Below, piece by piece: positions 1 through 7,300 of a DNA stretch of 19,440 bases (position 1 is its first letter; each line of letters begins with the position of its first letter). The notes under the pieces were generated by a model. It saw only the letters and a list, made by a program, of their open reading frames with translations. It did not search any database and was not told the DNA's origin. The DNA is from Bacillota bacterium (GTDB lineage: Bacteria > Bacillota > Clostridia > Acetivibrionales > DSM-1351): positions 1-19,440 of the forward strand of contig JAEWST010000059.1 in assembly GCA_023398105.1 (NCBI GenBank), read 5' to 3'. The position numbers were made by a program, and so were the translations under genes.

Positions 1-876
1 AGATTTCAGTTTATCAAGGCTAATTGTTATAAATATAATGTTGCGAAGCTGTGCAAGGTACTTTGTGTTTCAAGAAGTAGCTACTATGCATGGGATAAAA
101 GACCCGAAAGTCAGAGGGCAATAGAGAATAAAAAGCTGTTAGCGGAAATTCAAGCTATCCACAATAAAAGCGGACAAGTATATGGTTCTATTAAGATTGC
201 CCAAAAGCTTAATTACAAAAGTCCTAAACCTGTTAACCATAAGAGAGTAGAACGTATTATGCGTGAAAACGGAATAAAATCAAGGGTTTCAAAGAAGTTT
301 AAGGCTACTACTAATTCCAATCACAGGCTTCCAGTAGCAGAAAACATTCTTAATCGTGATTTTACTGTGGATAAGCCTAATGAGAAAATGGTAAGCGATA
401 TTACATACCTGTGGACAGATGAAGGATGGCTATATATAGCAGGAATAATGGATTTATGTGGGCAAAAGTTAGTTGGACTGTCAATGAGTGAAAGAATGAC
501 AAAGGAATTAGTAATTAACGCATTAAATGATGCATATCAACGTGCTGGAAGACCAACAGGTGTCATCTTACATTCTGATAGAGGGTCGCAGTACTGCTCA
601 CACGATTACCAGCTATTGCTTAAAAAGTATGGTTTTGTTTGTAGCATGTCTCGCAAGGGTAACTGCTGGGACAATGCTCCAATGGAATCATTCTGGGGAA
701 AAATGAAATGTGAATGGCTTTATGGGAAATGTTTCAAAACCCGCCAAGAAGCACGAGCAGCTGTGTTTGAGTATGTTGAGATATTTTATAATAGGCAGAG
801 AATACATGCCTCGAATAACTATTTGACACCTGAAGAATATTATAATAATACATTGCAAAAAGCAAAAGCAGCATAA
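1..876 (+). CDS. IS3-family transposase OrfB, 5' end outside the window
   Basis: This is the catalytic subunit of an IS3-family transposase (DDE integrase fold), which cuts and joins the IS ends. The frame is open from base 1, so the first ATG (259) is internal and the gene begins upstream of the window. The N-terminal part (1-258) has the HTH_21-like region of OrfB, with motif SGQVYGSIKIAQKL. The integrase core (rve) follows. Counting from the ATG at 259, the catalytic residues are D47 (in VSDITYLWT), D107 (in HSDRGSQY) and E143 (in NAPMESFW). The last two are separated by 35 residues, the classical DD(35)E spacing. The C-terminal YNRQRIHASNNYLTPEEY motif is typical of the family. OrfA and any programmed frameshift lie outside the window. 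The visible part is intact, so the element may be active. Confidence 0.95.
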   Translation, partial: RFQFIKANCYKYNVAKLCKVLCVSRSSYYAWDKRPESQRAIENKKLLAEIQAIHNKSGQVYGSIKIAQKLNYKSPKPVNHKRVERIMRENGIKSRVSKKFKATTNSNHRLPVAENILNRDFTVDKPNEKMVSDITYLWTDEGWLYIAGIMDLCGQKLVGLSMSERMTKELVINALNDAYQRAGRPTGVILHSDRGSQYCSHDYQLLLKKYGFVCSMSRKGNCWDNAPMESFWGKMKCEWLYGKCFKTRQEARAAVFEYVEIFYNRQRIHASNNYLTPEEYYNNTLQKAKAA

Positions 877-954
877 AAAATGAAATATTACGATACTCTA
901 TGAAAAAAGAAGAAATAACGAGTTTCAGGTGTCTAGTTTATTGGGGAAAGGGCA
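1..954 (+). mobile_element. Right part of an IS3-family insertion sequence
   Basis: The element contains orfB and about 78 bases of 3' non-coding DNA. Its right end is placed at 953-954, where the sequence ends in CA as IS3 ends do. Reading outward to inward, the terminal bases form a G/C-richer block (TTGGGGAAAGGGCA, 941-954) like IS3-family terminal repeats. The boundary is supported independently by the neighbouring permease, whose coherent protein sequence stops exactly at base 955. The left end and target duplication are off the window, so the exact IS subgroup cannot be named. Confidence 0.85.
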
Positions 955-1266
955 GTATGCCAATACTGTTCTTTTTTCAAAGGGTCCAGCAAACATAAAA
1001 TTCGCATCTGCCATTGTTAAAATTCCAGTATCTCTTGAAAGAAAAGAATTATATAAAATAACTCCTATTAACAAAATTATGCCTGCCATAATAGTTTCTG
1101 AAAATGTACTGTCTAAAGCCTGCCTCTTTGTTGCAAAAGCGAAAACAAATGAAGTTCCTATACCCAATACTGCAATTAACGTAATAACAATAGAAAGCAC
1201 ACTGGAAAAAGCACGTTTTATCTTATTAATATATTGTCTTTTTAGTAAATACATTATTGCCTGCAT
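925..1266 (-). pseudogene. ABC transporter permease truncated by the IS3 element
   Basis: This is the N-terminal remnant of an integral-membrane ABC exporter subunit, resembling the 'putative ABC exporter' family (PF16962-like; family assignment from memory). Only 104 native codons remain (955-1266). The frame then continues for nine IS-encoded residues (CPFPNKLDT) and stops at 925. The remnant has two hydrophobic segments, around residues 20-45 and 58-75, then a family-like motif (MADANFMFAGPFEKR). Full-length members have several hundred residues and many membrane spans, so function is almost certainly lost. Its ATG overlaps the stop of the ATPase gene (TAATG, 1264-1268), which shows translational coupling in one operon. 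The rest of the permease should lie on the far side of the IS, to the left of the window. Confidence 0.85.
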
Positions 1267-1967
1267 TATTCCTGTTCCCCCTCAGTAAGTTCAAAGAACA
1301 TTGTCTTCAAGTCTCTGCCCTCAAGTTGATTTTTTGTGACTTCGCTTATAATTTTCCCCTTATTCATAATGTAAGCTCTGTCCCATACATCGTTAATTGT
1401 ATCAATAATGTGAGTGCTTACCAGAACACTTTTCCCATCAGCTTTTAGCTCTTCAAAAACACTTAAAACCTCATTAATTGCCTTAGGATCTAATCCAACC
1501 AACGGTTCATCAAAAAGCACTGCCTTTGGTTCTGTTAATAAAGCTAAAGCAATGCTCAACTTCTGAGTCATTCCCTTTGATAACTCACGTACGTATTTAT
1601 CCTTTTTATCATAAATTTCAAGTCTTTCGAAAATGACTTTAATCTTCTCTTTCCAATCACTATTAAGCTTATATGCTTTTGCTATAAATTCCGCATGTTC
1701 CCAAGGAGTCAACAACTCATATAAAGCTGGTGTTTCAGGTATGTAACCAAATATTTTTTTAGCATCAATTGTTTTATTTTGATATTCGCAAATGCTTATC
1801 TCCCCATCAAATTTCAACAAACCAGCTATACTTTTAATGGTAGTTGATTTACCAGCCCCATTAGGTCCTAATAATATTGTGACTTCACCTGGTTTTGCAG
1901 TAAGTGATATATTGTCTACCGCCTTAATCTTTTTATATTCCTTTGTTAAGTTTTTCACTAATATCAT
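1266..1967 (-). CDS. ABC transporter ATP-binding protein
   Basis: This is the nucleotide-binding subunit that powers the adjacent permease, in the exporter-type/bacitracin-transporter-like group. Walker A is GPNGAGKST at residues 34-42. The signature is the variant LSKGMTQ, common in this subgroup in place of LSGGQ. Walker B is AVLFDEP, followed by the D-loop GLDP and the H-loop STH. The length of 233 residues is normal. The ATG at 1967 is chosen because GGAGG (1976-1980) lies eight bases upstream. An in-frame ATG at 1982 would add five residues but overlaps that ribosome binding site. The gene is intact, but its partner permease is cut by the IS3 element, so the transporter is probably non-functional unless the ATPase serves another permease. 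The substrate is unknown. Confidence 0.93.
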   Translation of the reverse strand: MILVKNLTKEYKKIKAVDNISLTAKPGEVTILLGPNGAGKSTTIKSIAGLLKFDGEISICEYQNKTIDAKKIFGYIPETPALYELLTPWEHAEFIAKAYKLNSDWKEKIKVIFERLEIYDKKDKYVRELSKGMTQKLSIALALLTEPKAVLFDEPLVGLDPKAINEVLSVFEELKADGKSVLVSTHIIDTINDVWDRAYIMNKGKIISEVTKNQLEGRDLKTMFFELTEGEQE

Positions 1968-2002
1968 TTGTTGTTCCTCCAATTACATTTTAATGTTTAT
2001 TT

Positions 2003-2059
2003 ACTCAACTTTCCATTGATAAGTTTAACACCTACAATTTTCAAATTAGAAAGTTGAGT
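2003..2059. repeat. Inverted-repeat element, ACTCAACTTTC family (copy 1)
   Basis: A perfect 11-bp inverted repeat, ACTCAACTTTC (2003-2013) and GAAAGTTGAGT (2049-2059), encloses about 35 bases. On the minus strand the inner sequence (TGAAAATTGTAGGT) closely matches the inner sequence of the copy at 8416-8461 (TGAAAATAGTAGGT). The two are therefore copies of one element, not independent terminators. It lies in the 336-base gap between the isomerase and the ABC ATPase and could form a hairpin in the ATPase leader. Confidence 0.7.
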
Positions 2060-2150
2060 TTATTTATATGAAAGACAATTAATCCATACTTTCATCAACT
2101 AAGTCAATTGCTGTTCTAACCTTGCCAAATTGTGTTATTTAGCTATATAG

Positions 2151-2177
2151 CTCAACTTTCGCACATAAAAATCTATT
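2151..2177 (-). repeat. Partial copy of the TGTGCGAAAGTTGAG repeat
   Basis: On the minus strand this stretch reads AATAGATTTTTATGTGCGAA followed by AGTTGAG. It matches the 3' part of the elements at 3501-3585 and 5317-5397 and carries the same GAAAGTTGAG terminus as the hairpin elements. Homology stops beyond 2177. Apart from this and copy 1, nothing else is recognised in the gap 1968-2303. Confidence 0.55.
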
Positions 2178-2303
2178 ATCTTACTTGTGTAAAATTTACT
2201 CCTAAGTATTTTATCATATATGGCTAAAATTGTATATTAGTTCTAAGCATACAGCAGTTTATTTCCAAAAAGACTCAATTTGAAAAGTTAACAATTGACA
2301 ATA

Positions 2304-3353
2304 CTAATTATTTAACACACGGAAAATCTCCTGATCCTTGCAACCAGCCTTTCTCATAGGCTCTACAATATCCTTTATAAAGTCAGGAACATAGGTTTTT
2401 AAGACTTTAAATACTCCGATCATTTTATACTGATTAAGCGAAGCAGGCATAAAAATAGTCTCTCCAGCCCTAAAATTAACTGTCATATTCTCTGTTTCAA
2501 TATATCCTTGACCTTCAATACATATATACACATAGAACTTACTGCCATCACAATTTTCTGAAATACTTCCATCTACAGCATATCGCTCACAAGCAAAAAA
2601 CTTATTTGCTAAAAAAAATGTCTTGATACAGTTCTCACTTATTTTTACCTCTACGCCTTCACACTTGACATTTCTGTAATTTGCATCAAATTTGATGACA
2701 TCCATAGCCTTCTCCAAATGTAACTGACGGCTGAATCCGTTTTTATCAACCCTGTTATAGTCGAAAACTCTATATGTAGTATCTGAGCTCTGTTGTATTT
2801 CTGCAATTACTATTCCTGCACCTATTGCATGAACTAATCCAGCTGGTATATTAATAACATCTCCAGGTTTTACCTCAATAGCTTGAAGACAATCTTCAAT
2901 TCGATTTTCTCTAATCGCATTGTCAAACTCTTCTTTGTTTACACCTAGCTTAAGACCTGCCACTAGCTTCGCCTCTGGCTTTACATCCATTATGTACCAC
3001 ATTTCATTTTTCCCTAAGCCACCCTCATACACTGCTGCATAATTGTCTTCACAATGTACTTGTACAGAAAGCTTGTCGTTTGCATCTATAAGCTTAATTA
3101 AAAGTGGTATTTCTTCACAATTGACCGGGAAATTCTTACCCAAAATATTTACAGAATCATTTTTTATTACCTCTGGAAGGGTTTTTCCTGCATGTTCACC
3201 ATTTGCTATTACACTAACACCATTTTTATGACAGGAAAGCTCCCAGCTTTCTGCCACAGTGCCATCAGGAAGCTCTCTGTTTAGTTTTTCGAAATAGCGG
3301 CCTCCCCAAATATAGTCTTTATAAACTGGTTTTAATTTAATTGGATAATACAT
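2304..3353 (-). CDS. manA: Mannose-6-phosphate isomerase, class I
   Basis: This is a zinc enzyme that interconverts mannose 6-phosphate and fructose 6-phosphate, linking mannose use or GDP-mannose supply to glycolysis in the cytoplasm. It has a type I PMI cupin fold in the short Firmicutes form. The start gives YKDYIWGG at 11-18. The zinc ligands expected for the family are visible as Q98 and H100 (SVQVH), E117 (GKNEMWY) and H175 (PAGLVHAIGAG). The catalytic arginine is likely R195 (TTYRVFDYNR). It is 349 residues, slightly longer than the roughly 315 of Bacillus enzymes. The ATG at 3353 is preceded by GGAG six bases upstream. The frame could extend to 3428, but that adds a non-homologous hydrophobic stretch with no good ribosome binding site. 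It appears monocistronic and no adjacent sugar genes are seen. Confidence 0.93.
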   Translation of the reverse strand: MYYPIKLKPVYKDYIWGGRYFEKLNRELPDGTVAESWELSCHKNGVSVIANGEHAGKTLPEVIKNDSVNILGKNFPVNCEEIPLLIKLIDANDKLSVQVHCEDNYAAVYEGGLGKNEMWYIMDVKPEAKLVAGLKLGVNKEEFDNAIRENRIEDCLQAIEVKPGDVINIPAGLVHAIGAGIVIAEIQQSSDTTYRVFDYNRVDKNGFSRQLHLEKAMDVIKFDANYRNVKCEGVEVKISENCIKTFFLANKFFACERYAVDGSISENCDGSKFYVYICIEGQGYIETENMTVNFRAGETIFMPASLNQYKMIGVFKVLKTYVPDFIKDIVEPMRKAGCKDQEIFRVLNN

Positions 3354-3500
3354 GTAGTTCTCCATGTAATAAACGTCAAAAGAAAAACATTTTGACATAT
3401 TAAACAGCATATTATTCCCTAAGACCATAATATGTAAATTCCAACTTAATTTCTACATGTATTAAAATTTTGTTGGAGAATAAACAACGCTAGTTCCTAG

Positions 3501-3585
3501 CAATCACTAATTTCTTGCAATTATTTTGGCAAAAAACCATTGATAATTCTACCGCAACAATAGATTTTTTATGTGCGAAGTTTTA
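3501..3585 (+). repeat. Dispersed intergenic repeat, copy A
   Basis: About 80 bases align with 5317-5397 with few differences. Shared blocks include ACCATTGATAAT and TGTGCGAA. It lies in the 318-base gap between the isomerase (-) and the hypothetical gene (+), so it sits between two divergent promoters. No ORF is inside it. The rest of the gap shows nothing else I can name. Confidence 0.75.
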
Positions 3586-3671
3586 GTTAATAATTTATAG
3601 TTCTAATCAAAAACAATATATAGACCGATACAATATGTATAAATTCTGAAAAATATAAAGGAGCATAACTC

Positions 3672-4127
3672 ATGGAAATATTCGAATTAATGCAATACCT
3701 GCAACAAACTCAGGACTATATTGAATATTCCTTCTACAAAAATTCTTCTGAAATTATGGAAGCCATTATGAAAAATGGAATAGACAAAGTATTAAATATA
3801 GTTTCAGTTACCGAAACCCAAAAGGGTCTTTTCGAATGTTCAAGCACTTGGGAGGTAGATGCAAACACTAGTCTTAGCAAATCTATTACGATAAATATAT
3901 CAGGTGAAATGATATTTATTACAGAAGTTTTAGGAAGCACTAATTCTTCTAATTCTTCTAACTCTTCAAATACTAAAAGTCATATAGAAAATATTTTTTC
4001 TTCCTCCGTGTCAGAAATTGATGTTCAAAAAGAGTATGGAGAAATATTAAGTCTATTGAAAAGCAAGCCTCTTAATAGTATTGAAAAAAACATCCTGACA
4101 AAGGTTGTTGCTGCTTTTTTTAAATAG
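3672..4127 (+). CDS. Hypothetical protein, 151 residues
   Basis: I do not recognise this protein. The ATG is preceded by AAAGGAG eight bases upstream, so it is very likely translated. It has no signal peptide and no membrane segment. Residues 1-90 look like a mixed alpha/beta domain, with EIFELMQYLQQTQDYIEYSF and then alternating strands including SKSITINISGEMIFITEV. A low-complexity Ser/Asn linker follows at about 91-101 (TNSSNSSNSSN), encoded by a roughly 9-bp tandem repeat at 3943-3970. The C-terminal 45 residues are helical and charged. It stands alone, divergent from manA and convergent with the AraC-type gene. The linker repeat could vary in length by slippage in steps of three residues without breaking the frame. 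No function can be assigned. Confidence 0.75.
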   Translation: MEIFELMQYLQQTQDYIEYSFYKNSSEIMEAIMKNGIDKVLNIVSVTETQKGLFECSSTWEVDANTSLSKSITINISGEMIFITEVLGSTNSSNSSNSSNTKSHIENIFSSSVSEIDVQKEYGEILSLLKSKPLNSIEKNILTKVVAAFFK

Positions 4128-4140
4128 CTTTTTCAACAGG

Positions 4141-4273
4141 AATAGTGTGTAAATCAAGCCTTATATTATGTTATAACGCCTAAATTCAAAATGAAATTTT
4201 CCGATTGTAGAAAAATTAAACTTAGGAATTCTATATATATTTCCAAAAGTTTAAGCTATATTTACACACTATT
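4141..4273. repeat. 133-bp inverted-repeat (MITE-like) element
   Basis: A perfect 14-bp terminal inverted repeat, AATAGTGTGTAAAT (4141-4154) and ATTTACACACTATT (4260-4273), is extended imperfectly inward (AAGCCTTA against TAGCTTAA). A second inner inverted match (CCTAAATT... / ...AACTTAGG) means the whole stretch could fold into one long hairpin. It has no ORF and lies exactly between two convergent genes. GTGTGTAAA-type ends recall IS256-family termini, but no transposase or clear target duplication is visible, so the parent element is unknown. Confidence 0.6.
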
Positions 4274-4344
4274 TTATAAACTAATGTTAATAATTCAACT
4301 TTCCCAGTTATAAATCGTAAGTGTTAAAGCTTATTAATAGTAAT

Positions 4345-5220
4345 TTATGCCATATGAATTGTTTTATCTTTAGAAATGTTAAGTAAGTATTTTTTTGGAG
4401 TAACCCCAAACATTTTCGAAAAGGCTCTTGCAAAGCTGGAATAATCATTAAAACCACATTCGTTTGCTGCATCGGCAGGCGATATTCCTTCATTGATATA
4501 AGCAGCACATCTTTGTATCCTCTTATTAATAACATAGTTGTGTATAGTACAGCCTGTATTTGCCTTAAATTTGTGCATCAAATAATACTTGTTTATAAAA
4601 AACATTTTTGATAATATATCAATACTTAATTCAGCACCTAAATTAGTATTTATGTATTTAATTATATTCTGAATTTGTTCATCAAATTTCACTTCAATAT
4701 CCTCAACATGTTCACTTGGCTCCATTTGTAGTCTATTAATATACACCATTAGTTCTAAAAATAGTGCATTGCATAAAATACCAGTTCCAAATTGTTCGCC
4801 TTTTTCCTCTGACTCTATTTTGGAAAGTATGGACTTAATTGAATTTACGGAGTTTTTGAAAATTCTGAGTAAATGTCTGTTTTCCCTTGCCAATCTAAAA
4901 CAGGTCAAAAGATCATCTTCCTCATTCCCATGCTCTTTCAAAAAATTATCATTAATCCAAATTACTATTCTTTCATATTCTTCATCAGGCTCAACTATAG
5001 GCTTATGTACTTGATTTCTTGGAACAAAAAGTATATCCCAAGGCATTAACTTATATGATTTCCCTTCTATATTGTAAATTACATTTCCAGAAATAAAAAT
5101 TATAATTTTGTTAAATTCATGGTAATGATGCTCAAATTGGATATCACTCCTGTCTTTTAATCGAAAAAGTTTATAGTCATTATTCAATTGCCCCCTCTTA
5201 ATACCTTGTTCAGTAAACAT
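4345..5220 (-). CDS. AraC-family transcriptional regulator with N-terminal cupin
   Basis: This is a DNA-binding regulator of 291 residues. Residues about 15-90 form an AraC-type cupin sensor with the histidine-rich HHYHEFNKI (31-39), a glycine turn and the WDILFVPRNQVHKP strand. The double helix-turn-helix domain spans about 185-282. It includes LSIDILSKMFFINKYYLMHK (first HTH) and ADAANECGFNDYSSFARAFS (second HTH), followed by the family motif FGVTPKKYL (271-279). The ATG at 5220 has GAGGTG four bases upstream. It is transcribed divergently from the EamA transporter gene with a 290-base space between them. By common AraC-family logic it probably regulates that transporter and itself (inference). 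The ligand cannot be read from sequence. Confidence 0.92.
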   Translation of the reverse strand: MFTEQGIKRGQLNNDYKLFRLKDRSDIQFEHHYHEFNKIIIFISGNVIYNIEGKSYKLMPWDILFVPRNQVHKPIVEPDEEYERIVIWINDNFLKEHGNEEDDLLTCFRLARENRHLLRIFKNSVNSIKSILSKIESEEKGEQFGTGILCNALFLELMVYINRLQMEPSEHVEDIEVKFDEQIQNIIKYINTNLGAELSIDILSKMFFINKYYLMHKFKANTGCTIHNYVINKRIQRCAAYINEGISPADAANECGFNDYSSFARAFSKMFGVTPKKYLLNISKDKTIHMA

Positions 5221-5277
5221 TTTTCACCTCAGAAAATTGATTTTCTTTATTTTCAAGCTTGCCAACAATTATATTAC

Positions 5278-5308
5278 ATTATATGTAAACCAATTAAATA
5301 TTGACCAA
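5278..5308 (-). promoter_or_regulatory. Candidate promoter of the AraC-type gene
   Basis: On the minus strand a perfect -10 TATAAT (5283-5278) lies 58 bases upstream of the ATG. TTGGTC (5308-5303) is a possible -35 but the spacing is 19, longer than ideal. The -10 is convincing and the -35 weak, as expected if an activator helps. Confidence 0.35.
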
Positions 5309-5316
5309 AATTTGTG

Positions 5317-5397
5317 CAATTACTAATTTATTGCAATTGTTTTGGCAACAAACCATTGATAATGCTATCGCACCAATAAATTTTTACTGTGCGAAAG
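5317..5397 (+). repeat. Dispersed intergenic repeat, copy B
   Basis: This is a near-identical relative of the element at 3501-3585 in the same orientation. Shared blocks include TACTAATTTATTGCAATTGT against CACTAATTTCTTGCAATTAT, ACCATTGATAAT and TGTGCGAA, and it ends in GCGAAAGTTG. It lies between the divergent AraC-type and EamA genes, just upstream of the candidate -35 of the regulator gene. Confidence 0.75.
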
Positions 5398-5467
5398 TTG
5401 CCTCGTTATATTTAAAGAAAGTATTTAAACAGCTTTTGCACATTTTTAAGCATATTATGCAAAGAAC

Positions 5468-5495
5468 TTGACCAGCTCACAGAATATACTATACT
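5468..5495 (+). promoter_or_regulatory. Sigma-A type promoter of the EamA transporter gene
   Basis: TTGACC (5468-5473) and TATACT (5490-5495) are separated by 16 bases, a good match to the housekeeping consensus. Transcription would start near 5502. That leaves only about 9 bases before the ATG at 5511, which favours a start codon at 5523 or 5529. Confidence 0.6.
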
Positions 5496-5510
5496 GTAAG
5501 GCAAATAAAT

Positions 5511-6455
5511 ATGCGGGCGGCGATGCTTATGAAAATAATCACCAAAGCAAATGCTCAGTTTTTCTTATTACTAAACGCCTTATTTTGGGGTTCCTCGTAC
5601 ATATGGTCAAAAATGTTATTGAAATTACTGCCACCATTTTTTATCCTATTTATATGTTCAATATTGGGATTATTAATAACCGTTGTTCTTTTTAAAAAAC
5701 ATCTGAAAACCTTTAGCAAAAGAAATATTGCCATTTGTATATTGATAAGTCTTGTTTCTGTCTTAAGCAACACCTTCTGTATGCTTGCACTAACAAGAAC
5801 CTCAAGTGCAAATACAGCGTTTATAGTACAGCTTTCCATTGTAATTACGCCAATTATAATGTCTATACTTAACAGAAAAGCTCCCACTCCAAAAATAGTT
5901 ATTTCAGCTCTACTGGCAATGGGAGGTATATATTTGATTACCTGCTACGGAAAAGGGTTACAAGTCAATTTAGGGGATATATTTGCTTTATGCAATGCCC
6001 TGTGTTTTTCACTTTACATAGCATTGCAAAATAAGTATTTACATGAAGTTAATCCAATTCAGTTTACATTTTTTCAACATGCTACTAATTTCGTAGCCTT
6101 TTTATCACTGGCACTTGTATTTGAAACAGGTTCTGTTTCCTTTTGGAACAGTTTAAGCCCATTGTTTTTTGTACTGATTGGTCTAAATGCCATAGTTATA
6201 ATATTTACATCCTTGTTCCAAAGCTCTGCAATAAAACATGTACGTCCCGAAAATGCAACTGTTCTTTACTCTTTTGAGCCTGTAACAACTGCACTGCTTG
6301 GAGCTGTTATTTTAGGTGAAAATTTTACTGGAATCCCTTCAATATTAGGCTGTTTAATAATCCTATTTGCTGTAATAGTATCCTCCCTTAAACCACCACC
6401 TATATTCAGAAAACGTATGGCAAAACTGCTATTGCAGATTAATACAAAGGTATAG
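5511..6455 (+). CDS. EamA/DMT-family transporter
   Basis: This is an inner-membrane permease of the drug/metabolite transporter superfamily with about ten membrane segments. It has two EamA repeats, roughly residues 15-145 and 155-295. The first begins with the family motif LNALFWGSSYIWSK (21-34). The second repeat has the usual PENATVLYSFEPVTTALLGA and GENFTGIPSILGC. Such proteins export or import amino acids, nucleosides or toxic metabolites; the substrate cannot be told. The start is uncertain. ATG codons occur at 5511, 5523 and 5529. The promoter position and a weak GGCGG favour 5529, while AAGG lies upstream of 5511. It is divergent from the AraC-type gene, its likely regulator, and is followed by a hairpin terminator. 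Confidence 0.9.
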   Translation: MRAAMLMKIITKANAQFFLLLNALFWGSSYIWSKMLLKLLPPFFILFICSILGLLITVVLFKKHLKTFSKRNIAICILISLVSVLSNTFCMLALTRTSSANTAFIVQLSIVITPIIMSILNRKAPTPKIVISALLAMGGIYLITCYGKGLQVNLGDIFALCNALCFSLYIALQNKYLHEVNPIQFTFFQHATNFVAFLSLALVFETGSVSFWNSLSPLFFVLIGLNAIVIIFTSLFQSSAIKHVRPENATVLYSFEPVTTALLGAVILGENFTGIPSILGCLIILFAVIVSSLKPPPIFRKRMAKLLLQINTKV

Positions 6456-6483
6456 GTGGTTATATAAAATATGGAAAAACACA

Positions 6484-6537
6484 AACACGCATGTTCACAA
6501 TACCAAATATATATTGATATTGCGTAACATGCGTGTT
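6484..6537. terminator. Hairpin terminator between convergent genes
   Basis: A perfect 12-bp stem, AACACGCATGTT (6484-6495) with AACATGCGTGTT (6526-6537), is extended by imperfect pairing inward (CACAATA against TATTGCG). On the minus strand it is followed by TTTGTGTTTTTCC, so it best serves the DUF2680-like gene. It probably also stops the transporter transcript. Confidence 0.7.
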
Positions 6538-6549
6538 GAAAGCTATTTA

Positions 6550-7038
6550 TTATCTGTGCCTTTCACTTTTCCCCTTAAACCTAGGAAAATCATTACCATC
6601 CCAGTTTTCCAATTGTTTATTAAATTCCTGAATTGCCTTATCGCCTTCTTCTTTTGTCATATTGCCATTTTTTACATTCTGTTCGATATGCAACTTGAAC
6701 TTTTGATTGAGCTGCTTTTTTTTCTCTGGTAAGGTAAGACTGTTGAACTCTTTTATCTTAACTATTCGTTCATCAATTTTTTTAGTTAATTCATCAGCCT
6801 TTTCCTTTGTTATCTTACCTTCTTTATATTCCTTCTCAATATCATTTTTTCTTTCCTCAAGTCTCTTTATTGGATCTTTTTCACATTTATCCTGCTTTTG
6901 TTTATCCTTAAAAAATCCAGCATCTTGTTCAGTTGCACCTGTCTGTTCCACATTATTGATAGTTTGAACTGCAAATGTACTTGAAGATATCATTAAGAAT
7001 ATAAAAGCGATAGTAATTAGAATTTGAATTTTTTTCAA
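6550..7038 (-). CDS. Small secreted protein, DUF2680/YckD-like
   Basis: This is a predicted exported protein of 162 residues. The start is a TTG at 7038, chosen because AAGGAGG lies eight bases upstream. The ATG at 7071 is in frame but places that ribosome binding site inside the gene. From the TTG the protein begins with a clean signal peptide: two lysines, a hydrophobic core at about 4-17, and a likely cut after A23 (SSSTFA). The mature part is highly charged and helical. It carries two similar helical units, EKEYKEGKITKEKADELTKK and IEQNVKNGNMTKEEGDKAIQ, of the kind found in DUF2680 proteins. No catalytic motif is visible. The role is unknown and may be in the cell envelope. Confidence 0.8.
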   Translation of the reverse strand: MKKIQILITIAFIFLMISSSTFAVQTINNVEQTGATEQDAGFFKDKQKQDKCEKDPIKRLEERKNDIEKEYKEGKITKEKADELTKKIDERIVKIKEFNSLTLPEKKKQLNQKFKLHIEQNVKNGNMTKEEGDKAIQEFNKQLENWDGNDFPRFKGKSERHR

Positions 7039-7300
7039 AACTATCACCTCCTTCAACAATATCTTTCTCATCTATTGTATAAATATTATATCAAAATAGT
7101 ATTTTCTCATAACAATGTTTACCATTATTTCCAGCAACACAATTTCAAATGTTAAATAACTTATTATTCGATAAGTCTCTCAAAACTACAATATCCAACT
7201 GCTAAAGTTGATATATTTATTTATGCAGCTCTCCCTATTTACTTGTGAAACCTGACAAACCAAGCTGTATACTAGGCTTGAGGCAAATACTTATTGCTCT

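Noticed and set aside
929..1288. Plus-strand frame of 119 codons opposite the truncated permease
   Set aside because: The minus strand encodes a recognisable permease start coupled to the ATPase. The plus frame crosses the IS boundary without meaning.
4128..4286. Target-site duplication flanking the 133-bp inverted-repeat element
   Set aside because: Bases on the two sides (TCAACAGG and TTATAAAC) do not match, so no duplication can be claimed.
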